DNA of 64,000 nt. It comes from JAAZCI01 sp046462535 (GTDB lineage: Bacteria > Pseudomonadota > Gammaproteobacteria > Cardiobacteriales > Wohlfahrtiimonadaceae). The notes beneath the pieces are model-generated. The model did no database searches. It had not been told where the DNA came from and saw only the letters and a list, made by a program, of their open reading frames with translations. A program made the translations under genes and the position numbers. The number at the start of each line of letters is the position of its first letter. Positions within the stretch are counted from its first letter, which is position 1. Positions 50,929-58,987 of the stretch are shown in pieces. The stretch spans positions 62,001-126,000 of the forward strand of contig JBKGVF010000022.1 of assembly GCA_046462535.1 (NCBI GenBank). The letters are read 5' to 3'.

Positions 50929-52146
50929 ATGAGTAGTGAGCGTAGAGAAGAGCAGAAGATATTAATCTCCGGAGCAGGTCCGATTGGGCTATTATTTGCG
51001 CTGGGGATGGAGCAGCAGGGATACCGTGTGGTGCTAGTGGATCGGAACTCTGCCATCGATGAGCGCCCTAATCAGGATGATACTCGGATGATTGCTCTCT
51101 CGAAGCGCTCATGTGACCTCTTAAAGCGACTCGCCCTCTGGGAGAAGGTAGAGAATGTTGCAACCCCAATTGAGTGTGTCCATGTGTCAGAGCGTGGCTA
51201 TCGGCATTCGGTATTTATGGATGCAAAGCAGTATGACCTCCCCTATTTTGGTGCTTTAATCCCATTAAGAGCACTTTTAGAGCTCCTCTTTGCGGCACTC
51301 GAGCAACATCCTAATATCGATTACCGGCCCAATACTTCGGTATCGAAGCTGCACTATAATCGAGGGGGGCAAGTTAAATTGACACTCACCCATAATGGGG
51401 TAGATGAGGAGAGGATATTCCGTTGGGCGATTGCGGCGGAGGGGGCCCACTCCCGTCTACGGCAAGAGTCAGGGATTGAGAGTATTACCAATGATTATGA
51501 GCAGGCAGCCATTATTGCAACTGGGCGTTTTGCTCTTCCCCACAATCGAATTGCTTATGAGCGTTTTACCGATCGTGGTCCCTTAGCATTACTGCCGATT
51601 AATGAGCGGGAGATGGCTATTATTCTCATCACCGAGCGGGAGGCGTTACCCTACTGGCAAGCCTGTGATGATCAGACATATATTGACGAAGTGATGGGGC
51701 GCTTTGAGCCAGATCTACTCGGCCCTCTCGAGGCGGTCTCTCCACGATTTGGGTGGAAGCTCTCTTTGATGTTGGCGAAAAAATTAGTGCGGGAGCAGCT
51801 TATCTTGATCGGAAATAGTGCCCATGCCCTCCATCCAATTGCGGGACAGGGGCTCAATTTAGGGGTGCGGGATGTTGAGGAATTATTGCGCTGCTTTGCC
51901 TCTGGTGAGCCTACGGCGAGGCAGCTAGAGGATTTTAGCCGAGAGCGACTAAGAGATATTCACCTAGTGGTGGGTGCTACCGATTTTTTAGTGCGTGCAT
52001 TTGGTTATCAGCAGTCACCACTGCCTAAGTTAAGAAATATTGCTCTTCGCTCTGTTGAGCGAATCGGTTTTTTAAAGCGGAGCATTGCCCATTTTGGAAT
52101 GGGGTATCCACCGCGCCTCTGTTGTGGTATTAAGCGACGCAGATAG
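50929..52146 (+). CDS. ubiH: UbiH-type FAD monooxygenase of ubiquinone synthesis
   Basis: 405 residues. FAD-binding GAGPIGLLFALGMEQQGY (~16-33), the DG-like stretch AIAAEGAHSRLRQ (~166-178) and the second FAD motif LIGNSAHALHPIAGQGLNLG (~288-307), in which GNSAH replaces the usual GDAAH. It hydroxylates the polyprenyl-phenol ring in aerobic ubiquinone synthesis at the inner membrane. It is followed by a second monooxygenase after 24 bases, as ubiH-ubiI are in E. coli. Assignment between UbiH and UbiF is by gene order and resemblance. Confidence 0.85.
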   Translation: MSSERREEQKILISGAGPIGLLFALGMEQQGYRVVLVDRNSAIDERPNQDDTRMIALSKRSCDLLKRLALWEKVENVATPIECVHVSERGYRHSVFMDAKQYDLPYFGALIPLRALLELLFAALEQHPNIDYRPNTSVSKLHYNRGGQVKLTLTHNGVDEERIFRWAIAAEGAHSRLRQESGIESITNDYEQAAIIATGRFALPHNRIAYERFTDRGPLALLPINEREMAIILITEREALPYWQACDDQTYIDEVMGRFEPDLLGPLEAVSPRFGWKLSLMLAKKLVREQLILIGNSAHALHPIAGQGLNLGVRDVEELLRCFASGEPTARQLEDFSRERLRDIHLVVGATDFLVRAFGYQQSPLPKLRNIALRSVERIGFLKRSIAHFGMGYPPRLCCGIKRRR

Positions 52147-52170
52147 TCTGCAGCTCAAGGAGTCGAAAGA

Positions 52171-53388
52171 ATGGAATTAAGAGAGAGTTACGATGTTGTC
52201 ATTAATGGTGCAGGTTTAGTAGGCGCCAGTATTGCGATTGCCTTAGCCGAGGCGGGGTTAGAGGTGTTACTGCTTGAGTTCCATCCTCGGGAGCGACTCT
52301 ATCCAAGTGAGGATTATGGGTTGCGGGTCTCTGCCTTTACACCATCAAGTAAGTTATGGCTTGAGCATGTAGGGGTATGGGATCAGTTAGTCCATTCAGG
52401 GCGGGTCACCCCATTTCTCCATATGCATGTATGGGATGAGGGGGGGCGAGGTGCATTAACCTTTGATGCCGACGGGACAGGATCCGACACATTAGGTTGG
52501 ATTATGGATAATGAGGCGACCCAAGGGATTCTACTCGATCGCGCTTTAACTTTGGATAAATTGACGCTTCTTGACAATGTAAGCCTCTCCTCTGCTGTTG
52601 AAGAGGAGGGGGTGGTTACCCTTACGCTTACTAGTGGAGAGAGATTTCAGACTGAGCTTCTTGTTGGGGCCGATGGTGGACGCTCGGTTGTGCGGGATTT
52701 TGCTCATATTGCTACCATAGGTTGGGAGTATGGACAAAAGACAATTGTGGGGCAGGTTCGGCCACAACGCTCCCATGAGAATACCTGTTGGCAGAAGTTC
52801 TTAGCCAATGGTCCCTTAGCGTTACTCCCTTTAAATGATGGGCGCTGCTCTTTGGCGTGGCACACTAGCTATGAGGAGGCAGATGAGCTGCTCTCCTTAA
52901 CGGATCAGCAATTTTCAGATCGCCTATCAGAGGCATTTGAGTGGCGATTTGGGCAGATTGAGGTTACCGGAGAGCTAGGATTCTATCCGCTTCGTCTTAA
53001 CCATGCGAAAAGTTATGTTAAGCCAGGCTTTGCTTTAGCGGGGGATTCGGCTCATAATATACATCCCTTAGCAGGATTGGGGGTGAATATCGGCTATCTC
53101 GATGCAGCAACGCTTGTTGAAGAGATAGTGGCGGCGAAGCGGAATTATATCCCGTTAGGTGATATCACTATGTTGAAGCGGTATGAGCGGCGTCGAAAGC
53201 TCCATAATATGGTGGTTATGGGCTCTATGGATCTAATTAAAAAGAGCTCGGGCAGTCCCCTTTATCCCGTACAGAAGTTGCGGAATTTCGGTCTAACGGT
53301 TGTCGATAGAGCCCCCTTTATTAAAAAGAGACTTGCGCGAATGGCGATGGGGTATTATGGCGATATTCCTGAATTTGTAAAACCATAA
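52171..53388 (+). CDS. ubiI: UbiI-type FAD monooxygenase of ubiquinone synthesis
   Basis: 405 residues, homologous to the gene before it. FAD motif INGAGLVGASIAIALAEAGL (~12-31), VGADGGRSVVRD (~164-175) and AGDSAHNIHPLAGLGVNIG (~290-308). UbiI hydroxylates C5 of the ring; related UbiF works at C6 and UbiM is broader, so the position is not certain. The pair would supply quinone for complex I encoded in this window. The coiled-coil gene and zapA follow. Confidence 0.8.
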   Translation: MELRESYDVVINGAGLVGASIAIALAEAGLEVLLLEFHPRERLYPSEDYGLRVSAFTPSSKLWLEHVGVWDQLVHSGRVTPFLHMHVWDEGGRGALTFDADGTGSDTLGWIMDNEATQGILLDRALTLDKLTLLDNVSLSSAVEEEGVVTLTLTSGERFQTELLVGADGGRSVVRDFAHIATIGWEYGQKTIVGQVRPQRSHENTCWQKFLANGPLALLPLNDGRCSLAWHTSYEEADELLSLTDQQFSDRLSEAFEWRFGQIEVTGELGFYPLRLNHAKSYVKPGFALAGDSAHNIHPLAGLGVNIGYLDAATLVEEIVAAKRNYIPLGDITMLKRYERRRKLHNMVVMGSMDLIKKSSGSPLYPVQKLRNFGLTVVDRAPFIKKRLARMAMGYYGDIPEFVKP

Positions 53389-53411
53389 TGGAACAATAGG
53401 ATAAGAAAGAC

Positions 53412-53867
53412 GTGAAGAGTAGCAATATTATAGAGGGTAATGTAGATAAGCTAGAAGAGCTCATCACTAAACTCGTTAATCGACAGCGTGCATTACAGCG
53501 AGAGCTTACCGAGCTAAAGGTTGAGCGGTCTCAACTGAATCAAGAGCTTGAACGGGTGCAGAAGGAGGGGCGAGAGACAATTGATCGCCTTCAGTCAGGA
53601 TATGAAGAGCAGATTCGTTCCTTGCGAGAGGGTTCAGAGGAGAGTCTTACAACACTAAAGCGTGAGGCGGAAGAGCAGTTAGAGGCATTGAAGCAGCACT
53701 ATGAGGGGGAGCTTACCCATCTGCAGAGTAGTTATGAGCAGGAGGCTGCCGCCATGACTGAGGAGTTCCAAGCGGTTCACTACAATCTAAATGTGGAGAA
53801 TAGTGAGTTACGTGAGCGCTATGAGCGACTTGTTGCGCGGGTTAAATCGTTTGAACAAAATTTTTAG
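53412..53867 (+). CDS. Coiled-coil protein preceding zapA
   Basis: 151 residues from GTG 53412. Almost the whole chain is predicted by eye to be one coiled coil, with heptad-spaced Leu and many Glu, Arg, Gln residues (~10-145). It has no Cys, membrane segment or signal. The position directly before zapA matches small coiled-coil proteins (TIGR02449-like, ~70 residues) found in other Gammaproteobacteria, but this one is about twice as long. A cell-division role akin to ZapB is possible, inferred only from context. zapA starts 9 bases after it. Confidence 0.65.
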   Translation: MKSSNIIEGNVDKLEELITKLVNRQRALQRELTELKVERSQLNQELERVQKEGRETIDRLQSGYEEQIRSLREGSEESLTTLKREAEEQLEALKQHYEGELTHLQSSYEQEAAAMTEEFQAVHYNLNVENSELRERYERLVARVKSFEQNF

Positions 53868-53876
53868 GGGGAGAGG

Positions 53877-54170
53877 ATGGCAAATCAACCAGTACCGGTG
53901 GTTATTTCGGGAGCAACATACCATATATCATGTCCTGAAGAGGAGTATGATTCCTTAATGCAATCGGCAAAATTGCTTGATCAACGTCTTAAAGAGGCTC
54001 GTAGTAAAGGGGGGCTTCCCCTTGAGCAGGCAACAATGATGGTGGCATTAAATCTAGCTAATGAATTTCTAAAGGCTAAACATCGACATGATTCTTTAGA
54101 ACGAAATTTTAATGGGCGGATTGTGCAGTTAATTAAAAAGATTGAAGAGACGGGGGTAGATGAGGAATGA
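53877..54170 (+). CDS. zapA: Cell division protein ZapA
   Basis: 97 residues. The N-terminal head VPVVISGATYHISCPEEEYD (~6-25) and the C-terminal helix from ATMMVALNLANEFLKAKHR to the end are typical. ZapA binds and bundles FtsZ filaments in the Z-ring. It overlaps the HIT gene by 4 bases (ATGA). The 6S RNA that follows zapA in many Gammaproteobacteria is not here. Confidence 0.88.
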   Translation: MANQPVPVVISGATYHISCPEEEYDSLMQSAKLLDQRLKEARSKGGLPLEQATMMVALNLANEFLKAKHRHDSLERNFNGRIVQLIKKIEETGVDEE

Positions 54171-54574
54171 AGTTAGATGAGCAGATTGAGAAGGAGAGTC
54201 GCTTTGTCACAGATCTTAATCTTTGTGAAGTGCGGATTCAGAATGAGGTGCGGTTTCCATGGATTGTCCTCGTTCCAAAGCGCCCTAATATTGAGGAGCT
54301 GATTGATCTTGAGATGGAAGATCTGCATCAGCTAACAGAAGAGATCGCCTTTGCCTCTCATGCCATGAAGCAGGTCTTTAATCCTGATAAACTCAATATT
54401 GGCTCATTAGGTAACCAGACTCGTCAACTCCATATTCACATTATTGCTCGTTATGAGGATGATCTTGCCTGGCCTAATCCTGTGTGGGGATACTTTGAGT
54501 TGAGCTCACAATATTCAACCGATAGCTTAAAGCGCCGCATTGAGCAGCTTAAGCGAGCGTTAACTCTAAAATAG
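54167..54574 (+). CDS. HIT-family hydrolase
   Basis: 135 residues. The histidine-triad motif reads QLHIHIIAR (~84-92), with Gln in place of the first His, as in many proteobacterial relatives. It is followed by the characteristic DDLAWPNPVWG. HIT proteins hydrolyse nucleoside phosphoramidates or dinucleotides. Coupled to zapA by a 4-base overlap. Substrate unknown. Confidence 0.86.
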   Translation: MKLDEQIEKESRFVTDLNLCEVRIQNEVRFPWIVLVPKRPNIEELIDLEMEDLHQLTEEIAFASHAMKQVFNPDKLNIGSLGNQTRQLHIHIIARYEDDLAWPNPVWGYFELSSQYSTDSLKRRIEQLKRALTLK

Positions 54575-54589
54575 AGAAGGATATCTATT

Positions 54590-55606
54590 ATGGTACAGAA
54601 GCTTAATCAATGGCTTTGGAATCCAGACGCCTCTTTTAAAAAGGGGCGTTTTGTTATTCAGCTTCTCTATCGCTTAGCGCAGAATTTTCTTGCTGATAAC
54701 TTTAAAGAGCGCGCCCAATCGCTCACCTACACCACAATGCTCTCATTGGTGCCTCTAATTGCCATCAGTTTTTCGGTGTTAAAGGGGTTTGGTGTACACC
54801 ACGAACTGATCCCCTATATGGTTCAGGCAGTGAGCTTTTTAGGTGAAGAAGAGGCGCAGGAGATGGTCTCTCGCCTAATCGGATTTGTTGATAATGCGCG
54901 TGGTGCTGTGGTCGGTGGAGTGGGTATGCTCTTCTTCTTCTATACCGTGGTTGGATTGATCAGTACTATTGAGGGGGCTTTTAATCGAATTTGGGGAGTA
55001 ATCAAGGGGCGCAGTTTCCGTGAGCGTATCATGAACTATCTGTTGGTTGTGTTGCTAGGGCCGGTGGTTATCTTTGCCCTGATCTCTTTAGCATCGAATC
55101 GGATGATTGCTCAGATGATGGGGGCTGTCTCTGCTCCGGGAGCTTTATTGCTGCTGGAGAAGATGGCAGTTATCGGAATTATGACAGGGATGATTATGGC
55201 TGCTTATCTCTTTATTACTAACAAGCGGGTTCAATTTATCCCTGCACTGGTGGGGGCGTTGATTGCTAGCCTCAGTTGGTATTTAGTGGGGAAGCTCTTT
55301 ACCCATTTTGTTGTACTTTCAGGTAAGCAATCACAGATCTACTCAGGTTTTGCTAGCGTTGTGCTCTTTATTATGTGGATGTATCTCTCTTGGCTCATTA
55401 TTCTGATCGGTAATCAGATCGCTTACTACTTGCAATATCCAGAGGCTTTGACGAAGGAGCGTACATTTGAACAGCAAGGGAGTACCGTTACTTTGACAGT
55501 AACACTTGAAGCGGCGGATTATCATCATCAGGAGTGGCGTCTGCGCTCGATCGAGCAGCAGGATGAGGGGGTGCTTACGAAGAGGGAGGAGCATGGAAGC
55601 GTGTAA
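54590..55606 (+). CDS. YihY/BrkB-family inner-membrane protein
   Basis: 338 residues with about six membrane helices (~30-270). Family signatures: RAQSLTYTTMLSLVPLIAIS (~38-57), VGLISTIEGAFNRIWGV and the C-terminal ILIGNQIAYYLQYPE. Once called RNase BN in error; now annotated YihY or BrkB, function unclear. The hydrophilic C-terminus (~285-338) is charged. Its 3' end overlaps the next gene by 14 bases. Confidence 0.88.
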   Translation: MVQKLNQWLWNPDASFKKGRFVIQLLYRLAQNFLADNFKERAQSLTYTTMLSLVPLIAISFSVLKGFGVHHELIPYMVQAVSFLGEEEAQEMVSRLIGFVDNARGAVVGGVGMLFFFYTVVGLISTIEGAFNRIWGVIKGRSFRERIMNYLLVVLLGPVVIFALISLASNRMIAQMMGAVSAPGALLLLEKMAVIGIMTGMIMAAYLFITNKRVQFIPALVGALIASLSWYLVGKLFTHFVVLSGKQSQIYSGFASVVLFIMWMYLSWLIILIGNQIAYYLQYPEALTKERTFEQQGSTVTLTVTLEAADYHHQEWRLRSIEQQDEGVLTKREEHGSV

Positions 55607-56027
55607 GCCATTTTGGCAAAAGCCATTGAAAGAGTTAACTAACGAAGAGTGGGAGGCACTCTGTGATGGGTGTGGACTCTGCTGCATCAACAAGCTTGAG
55701 GATGAGGATGGGAATCTCTACCTTACTAATGTGGCCTGCTCTCTATTAGATCTTGAGAGTAATCAGTGTAGTCACTATGCCGATCGTAAGCGGCATGTCC
55801 CAGAGTGTATTCAGCTTAATTATTCTAAGTTAAAGAAGATTAATTGGTTACCTGATAGTTGCGCTTATCTTCGCCGCTATCAAAATCGTCCTCTGCCCGA
55901 TTGGCACTATCTTATTAGTGGTGATCGTGAATTGCTGCATAGAAAGGGGATCTCTCTGCGGGGGCGCTTAATAGGTGAGAAGGAGGTGAGAGGGCCGCTG
56001 CATCACTATATTATTCGGGATCTGTAA
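55593..56027 (+). CDS. YcgN-family (UPF0260) cysteine-cluster protein
   Basis: 144 residues from ATG 55593, with AGAGGGAGGA directly upstream; the in-frame codon at 55506 is rejected because it lies deep within the YihY gene and adds non-family sequence. The CDGCGLCC motif (~28-35) and later cysteines (VACSLLD, QCSHY, PECIQL, SCAYL) suggest metal or Fe-S binding. Common in proteobacteria, function unknown. Start overlaps YihY by 14 bases. Confidence 0.88.
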   Translation: MEACKPFWQKPLKELTNEEWEALCDGCGLCCINKLEDEDGNLYLTNVACSLLDLESNQCSHYADRKRHVPECIQLNYSKLKKINWLPDSCAYLRRYQNRPLPDWHYLISGDRELLHRKGISLRGRLIGEKEVRGPLHHYIIRDL

Positions 56028-56046
56028 GGGGTGAGGGGAACTATTT

Positions 56047-56076
56047 TTGACATTGCCGCTGTTTGTGGCTTACTAT
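56047..56076 (+). promoter_or_regulatory. Consensus-like promoter at the start of yceD
   Basis: A perfect -35 TTGACA (56047-56052) and TACTAT (56071-56076) spaced 18 bases. The TTG of the -35 is also the first codon of the longest yceD frame. A transcript from here would start near 56083 and serve rpmF and the genes after it, while losing the first ~12 codons of that longest frame. Confidence 0.45.
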
Positions 56077-56631
56077 AGCTCTCTTTTATCAGATTTGAAT
56101 TGGTGTCCTTTGAATTACTCAGAGTTATCCGTTTGGCATGCCGTGGAAGATCGGCTTCAGTTATCCGCGCCATTAAAGGCTGATCTCTTTCCGAGAGTTC
56201 AGGAGGTGGTGGAGGGGATTGAGGGTGATATCTTCTTTTCAATTGAGGCAGGTATTAATGACAATGGTCATAGACAGATTACAGGAGCGTTAGAGTTTAC
56301 CCTCTCGCTTAGCTGTCAACGCTGTCTAGAGCCTTTTTCACAATCATTTAAATTTGATTTTATCTGGTTGCTGGCAGAGAGTGAGTATGAGGCCGACCTC
56401 ATTGGTGATGAGGTTGCAGTCTTAGTGATTGAAGAGGGGTATCCTGACCAGGTGGTTCATCACCTAGAGGATGAGATTCTCCTTGCAATGCCTATTATTC
56501 CTTATCATGATGAGGAGAGCTACTGTGCAGGGCGTGAGTTTTTAAAGCAGCAGAAGCGGATAACTATTGAAGATGAGAAGAGTGAAAAGGAAAATCCTTT
56601 TGCAGTCTTGTCAGATTTGTTAGATAATTAA
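56047..56631 (+). CDS. yceD: YceD family protein (DUF177), 23S rRNA accumulation factor
   Basis: Up to 194 residues from TTG 56047, which has GAGGGG 8 bases upstream. The family hallmark is LSCQRCLEPF (~89-98), and the C-terminus NPFAVLSDLLDN is typical of proteins encoded before rpmF. YceD is needed for normal 23S rRNA levels. The start is uncertain: E. coli YceD is about 20 residues shorter, which points to TTG 56095 or nearby, though this has no ribosome binding site. A promoter-like sequence covers the first codons. rpmF follows after 34 bases. Confidence 0.85.
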   Translation: MTLPLFVAYYSSLLSDLNWCPLNYSELSVWHAVEDRLQLSAPLKADLFPRVQEVVEGIEGDIFFSIEAGINDNGHRQITGALEFTLSLSCQRCLEPFSQSFKFDFIWLLAESEYEADLIGDEVAVLVIEEGYPDQVVHHLEDEILLAMPIIPYHDEESYCAGREFLKQQKRITIEDEKSEKENPFAVLSDLLDN

Positions 56632-56665
56632 TCGGATAAGATTTTATAGTATTTAGGAGTTTATT

Positions 56666-56860
56666 ATGGCTGTACAAAAATCGAAAGTAAGTCGCGCAAG
56701 ACGTGGCAAGCGTCGTTCACACGATGGTCTTACCGCTCTTCCTGTAAGTATTGATAAGACAACAGGTGAAAAGCACCTACGCCACCACGTAACAGCAGAT
56801 GGTTACTATCGTGGACGTAAAGTAATCAATAAAAATGAGAATGTTGCAGATCTAGAATAA
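56666..56860 (+). CDS. rpmF: 50S ribosomal protein L32
   Basis: 64 residues, MAVQKSKVSRARRGKRRSHD at the start and ending near HHVTADGYYRGRKVI. It lacks the two CxxC zinc-binding pairs found in some bacteria, as does E. coli L32. Conserved order yceD-rpmF-plsX. A terminator follows, so only part of the transcription may continue into plsX. Confidence 0.96.
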   Translation: MAVQKSKVSRARRGKRRSHDGLTALPVSIDKTTGEKHLRHHVTADGYYRGRKVINKNENVADLE

Positions 56861-56901
56861 GCCTAGAGCCTACAGATCATTGCAATGATTGTTGATTAAA
56901 G

Positions 56902-56949
56902 CCTACGCATTAGAGATCTAAAATAGGTTAATGATGCGTAGGTTTTTTT
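56902..56949 (+). terminator. Terminator between rpmF and plsX
   Basis: CCTACGCAT (56902-56910) pairs with ATGCGTAGG (56934-56942), a 9-bp stem over a 23-base loop, followed by seven T residues. It probably limits read-through from the abundant rpmF message into the lipid genes. Confidence 0.78.
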
Positions 56950-56985
56950 GTTGATTCAGAGAAAAGGTAGAGTAGTAGAAGAGCC

Positions 56986-58017
56986 ATGACAGGACCGAGA
57001 GAGATTACCGTTGCTGTTGATGTGATGAGTGGTGATAATGGGCCAGAAGTCTTTATGCCTGCCGTTTTAAGTGCGTTAAAGAAGCGCCCCCATTTAACAA
57101 TATTAGCTGTGGGTGATCAGAATGTGATTGAGCCGTTGGTGCGGGAGAGTGAACCGTATCGATCGGGACGCCTTGTGATTAAACATGCCAGTGAAGTAGT
57201 GGAGATGGATGAGCGACCCCAAAGTGCTCTACGCAATAAGCGAGACTCCTCTATGCGAGTAGCGATCAATTGTGTAAAAGAGGGGTTAGCAGATTCCTGC
57301 ATGTCAGCTGGTAATACTGGGGCATTAATGGCAACTGCTCGCTTTGTCTTAAAGATGTTGCCAGGTATTGAGCGTCCCGCTATCTGTACTTCGATTCCAT
57401 CGATGGTTAATGATCATGTTCATATGCTTGATCTTGGGGCGAATGTTGATACAACAGAGGAGCATCTCTACCAGTTTGCTCTTATGGGTTCACTCTTAGC
57501 ATCGGTAATCAATGATCAGGAGGCACCGAAAGTTGCCCTACTCAATATTGGTGAGGAGGCAATTAAAGGGAATGAGCAGATACGCAATGCAGCCCCACTT
57601 TTAGAGGCAGATAAGCAGTTAAATTATATTGGGTTTGTTGAAGGGGATGGTATCTTCTTTGATGATGTGGATGTTATTGTCTCCGATGGATTTGTTGGCA
57701 ATGTGGCCCTTAAGACGATGGAGGGAACCGCTAAAATGATTACACGCCATCTTGAGCGAGCGTTTAGACGGAATCTCTTTACTAAGTTATCAGCGGTTAT
57801 GGCTAAGCCTGTCTTAGCGGATCTAAAGGAGGGGCTAGATCCACGGAAACATAATGGAGCGAGCCTCTTAGGCTTGCGGGGAATTGTGGTAAAATCTCAT
57901 GGAAATGCCGATGCCGTTTCATTTGAAAATGCCATTGGAATTGCTGCACGACTAGTGGAGCAGGATATTCTAACTAAGATGGCCGCACAATTTGTTCGGC
58001 AGAAGGATGAGGAGTAG
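56986..58017 (+). CDS. plsX: Phosphate acyltransferase PlsX
   Basis: 343 residues. It begins with the family stretch VAVDVMSGDNGPEVFMPAVL (~9-28); SAGNTGALMATARFVL (~105-120), LDLGANVDT and SDGFVGNVALKTMEG (~226-240) are also signatures. It makes acyl-phosphate from acyl-ACP as the first step of phospholipid synthesis in the PlsX/PlsY route. First of plsX-fabH-fabD. Confidence 0.95.
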   Translation: MTGPREITVAVDVMSGDNGPEVFMPAVLSALKKRPHLTILAVGDQNVIEPLVRESEPYRSGRLVIKHASEVVEMDERPQSALRNKRDSSMRVAINCVKEGLADSCMSAGNTGALMATARFVLKMLPGIERPAICTSIPSMVNDHVHMLDLGANVDTTEEHLYQFALMGSLLASVINDQEAPKVALLNIGEEAIKGNEQIRNAAPLLEADKQLNYIGFVEGDGIFFDDVDVIVSDGFVGNVALKTMEGTAKMITRHLERAFRRNLFTKLSAVMAKPVLADLKEGLDPRKHNGASLLGLRGIVVKSHGNADAVSFENAIGIAARLVEQDILTKMAAQFVRQKDEE

Positions 58018-58029
58018 GGGGATGGGATC

Positions 58030-58983
58030 ATGTACTCAAAAATTATAGGCACAGGTCACTACTTGCCAGAAAAAATTGTGACCAACGATGACTTAGCAAA
58101 AACAATTGATACGTCACACACCTGGATAGTTGAGCGAACTGGGATTCATCAACGCCACATTGCAGCGGAAGAGGAGCAGTGTACAGATCTGGCCTATCAT
58201 GCTGCAGTTGAAGCGTTAAAAGATGCTAAGATTGCTGCTGGGGAGTTAGATCTCATTCTTCTTGCCACCTCGACACCTGATCAGACTTACCCCTCTACCG
58301 CTACGTTAGTTCAAGAGCGTTTAGGTAATGTTGGTGCAGCCTCTTTTGATCTTAGTGCCGCCTGCTCAGGCTTTGCCTATGCTTTGGGTGTGGCGGATAA
58401 CTTTATCAAGGCAGGATCGGCAAAGAGAGTGATGGTTATTGGTGCAGAGGTCTATTCACGGATTGTGGATTGGAGTGATCGTGCTACCTGTGTACTCTTT
58501 GGGGATGGTGCTGCTGCTGTGGTACTTGAGGCGAGTGAGGAGCCTGGAATTCTCTCCACTCATCTACATGCGGATGGACAATTTAAAGATCTATTAGAGC
58601 TTAAGAGAAGTGTCATCTCACCGGCAGGAACCTACCCCTATGTTCAGATGAAGGGGAATGAGGTCTTTAGACATGCGGTTGGAAAGCTGTATCAACTGGT
58701 TAAAGAGACACTCGATCATCATCAGCTTGAGGCTGATGCACTCGACTGGTTTATCCCCCATCAAGCAAATTTACGAATTATGAATGCCACTGCGCGCCGC
58801 GTTGGATTACCGGCAGAGAAGATGGTGGTAACGGTGGATAAACATGCTAACACCTCTGCTGCGAGTATCCCATTGGCGTTGGATATTGCGCGTAAAGATG
58901 GGCGTATTAATACTGGTGATTTAGTACTACTTGAGGCTTTTGGTGGAGGATTCACCTGGGGCTCAGCATTAATAAGGATGTAA
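58030..58983 (+). CDS. fabH: 3-oxoacyl-ACP synthase III
   Basis: 317 residues. Catalytic Cys in LSAACSGFAYAL (~112), His in WFIPHQANLRIM and Asn in DKHANTSAASIP, the Cys-His-Asn triad of KAS III. GTGHYLPEKIVTNDDLAK is the usual N-terminus. Starts fatty acid synthesis by condensing acetyl-CoA with malonyl-ACP. It begins 12 bases after plsX and ends 4 before fabD. Confidence 0.96.
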   Translation: MYSKIIGTGHYLPEKIVTNDDLAKTIDTSHTWIVERTGIHQRHIAAEEEQCTDLAYHAAVEALKDAKIAAGELDLILLATSTPDQTYPSTATLVQERLGNVGAASFDLSAACSGFAYALGVADNFIKAGSAKRVMVIGAEVYSRIVDWSDRATCVLFGDGAAAVVLEASEEPGILSTHLHADGQFKDLLELKRSVISPAGTYPYVQMKGNEVFRHAVGKLYQLVKETLDHHQLEADALDWFIPHQANLRIMNATARRVGLPAEKMVVTVDKHANTSAASIPLALDIARKDGRINTGDLVLLEAFGGGFTWGSALIRM

Positions 58984-58987
58984 TGAT

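Noticed and set aside
54171..54600. Place where 6S RNA (ssrS) follows zapA in many Gammaproteobacteria
   Set aside because: A HIT-family gene overlaps the zapA stop by 4 bases, leaving no room; ssrS is not here.
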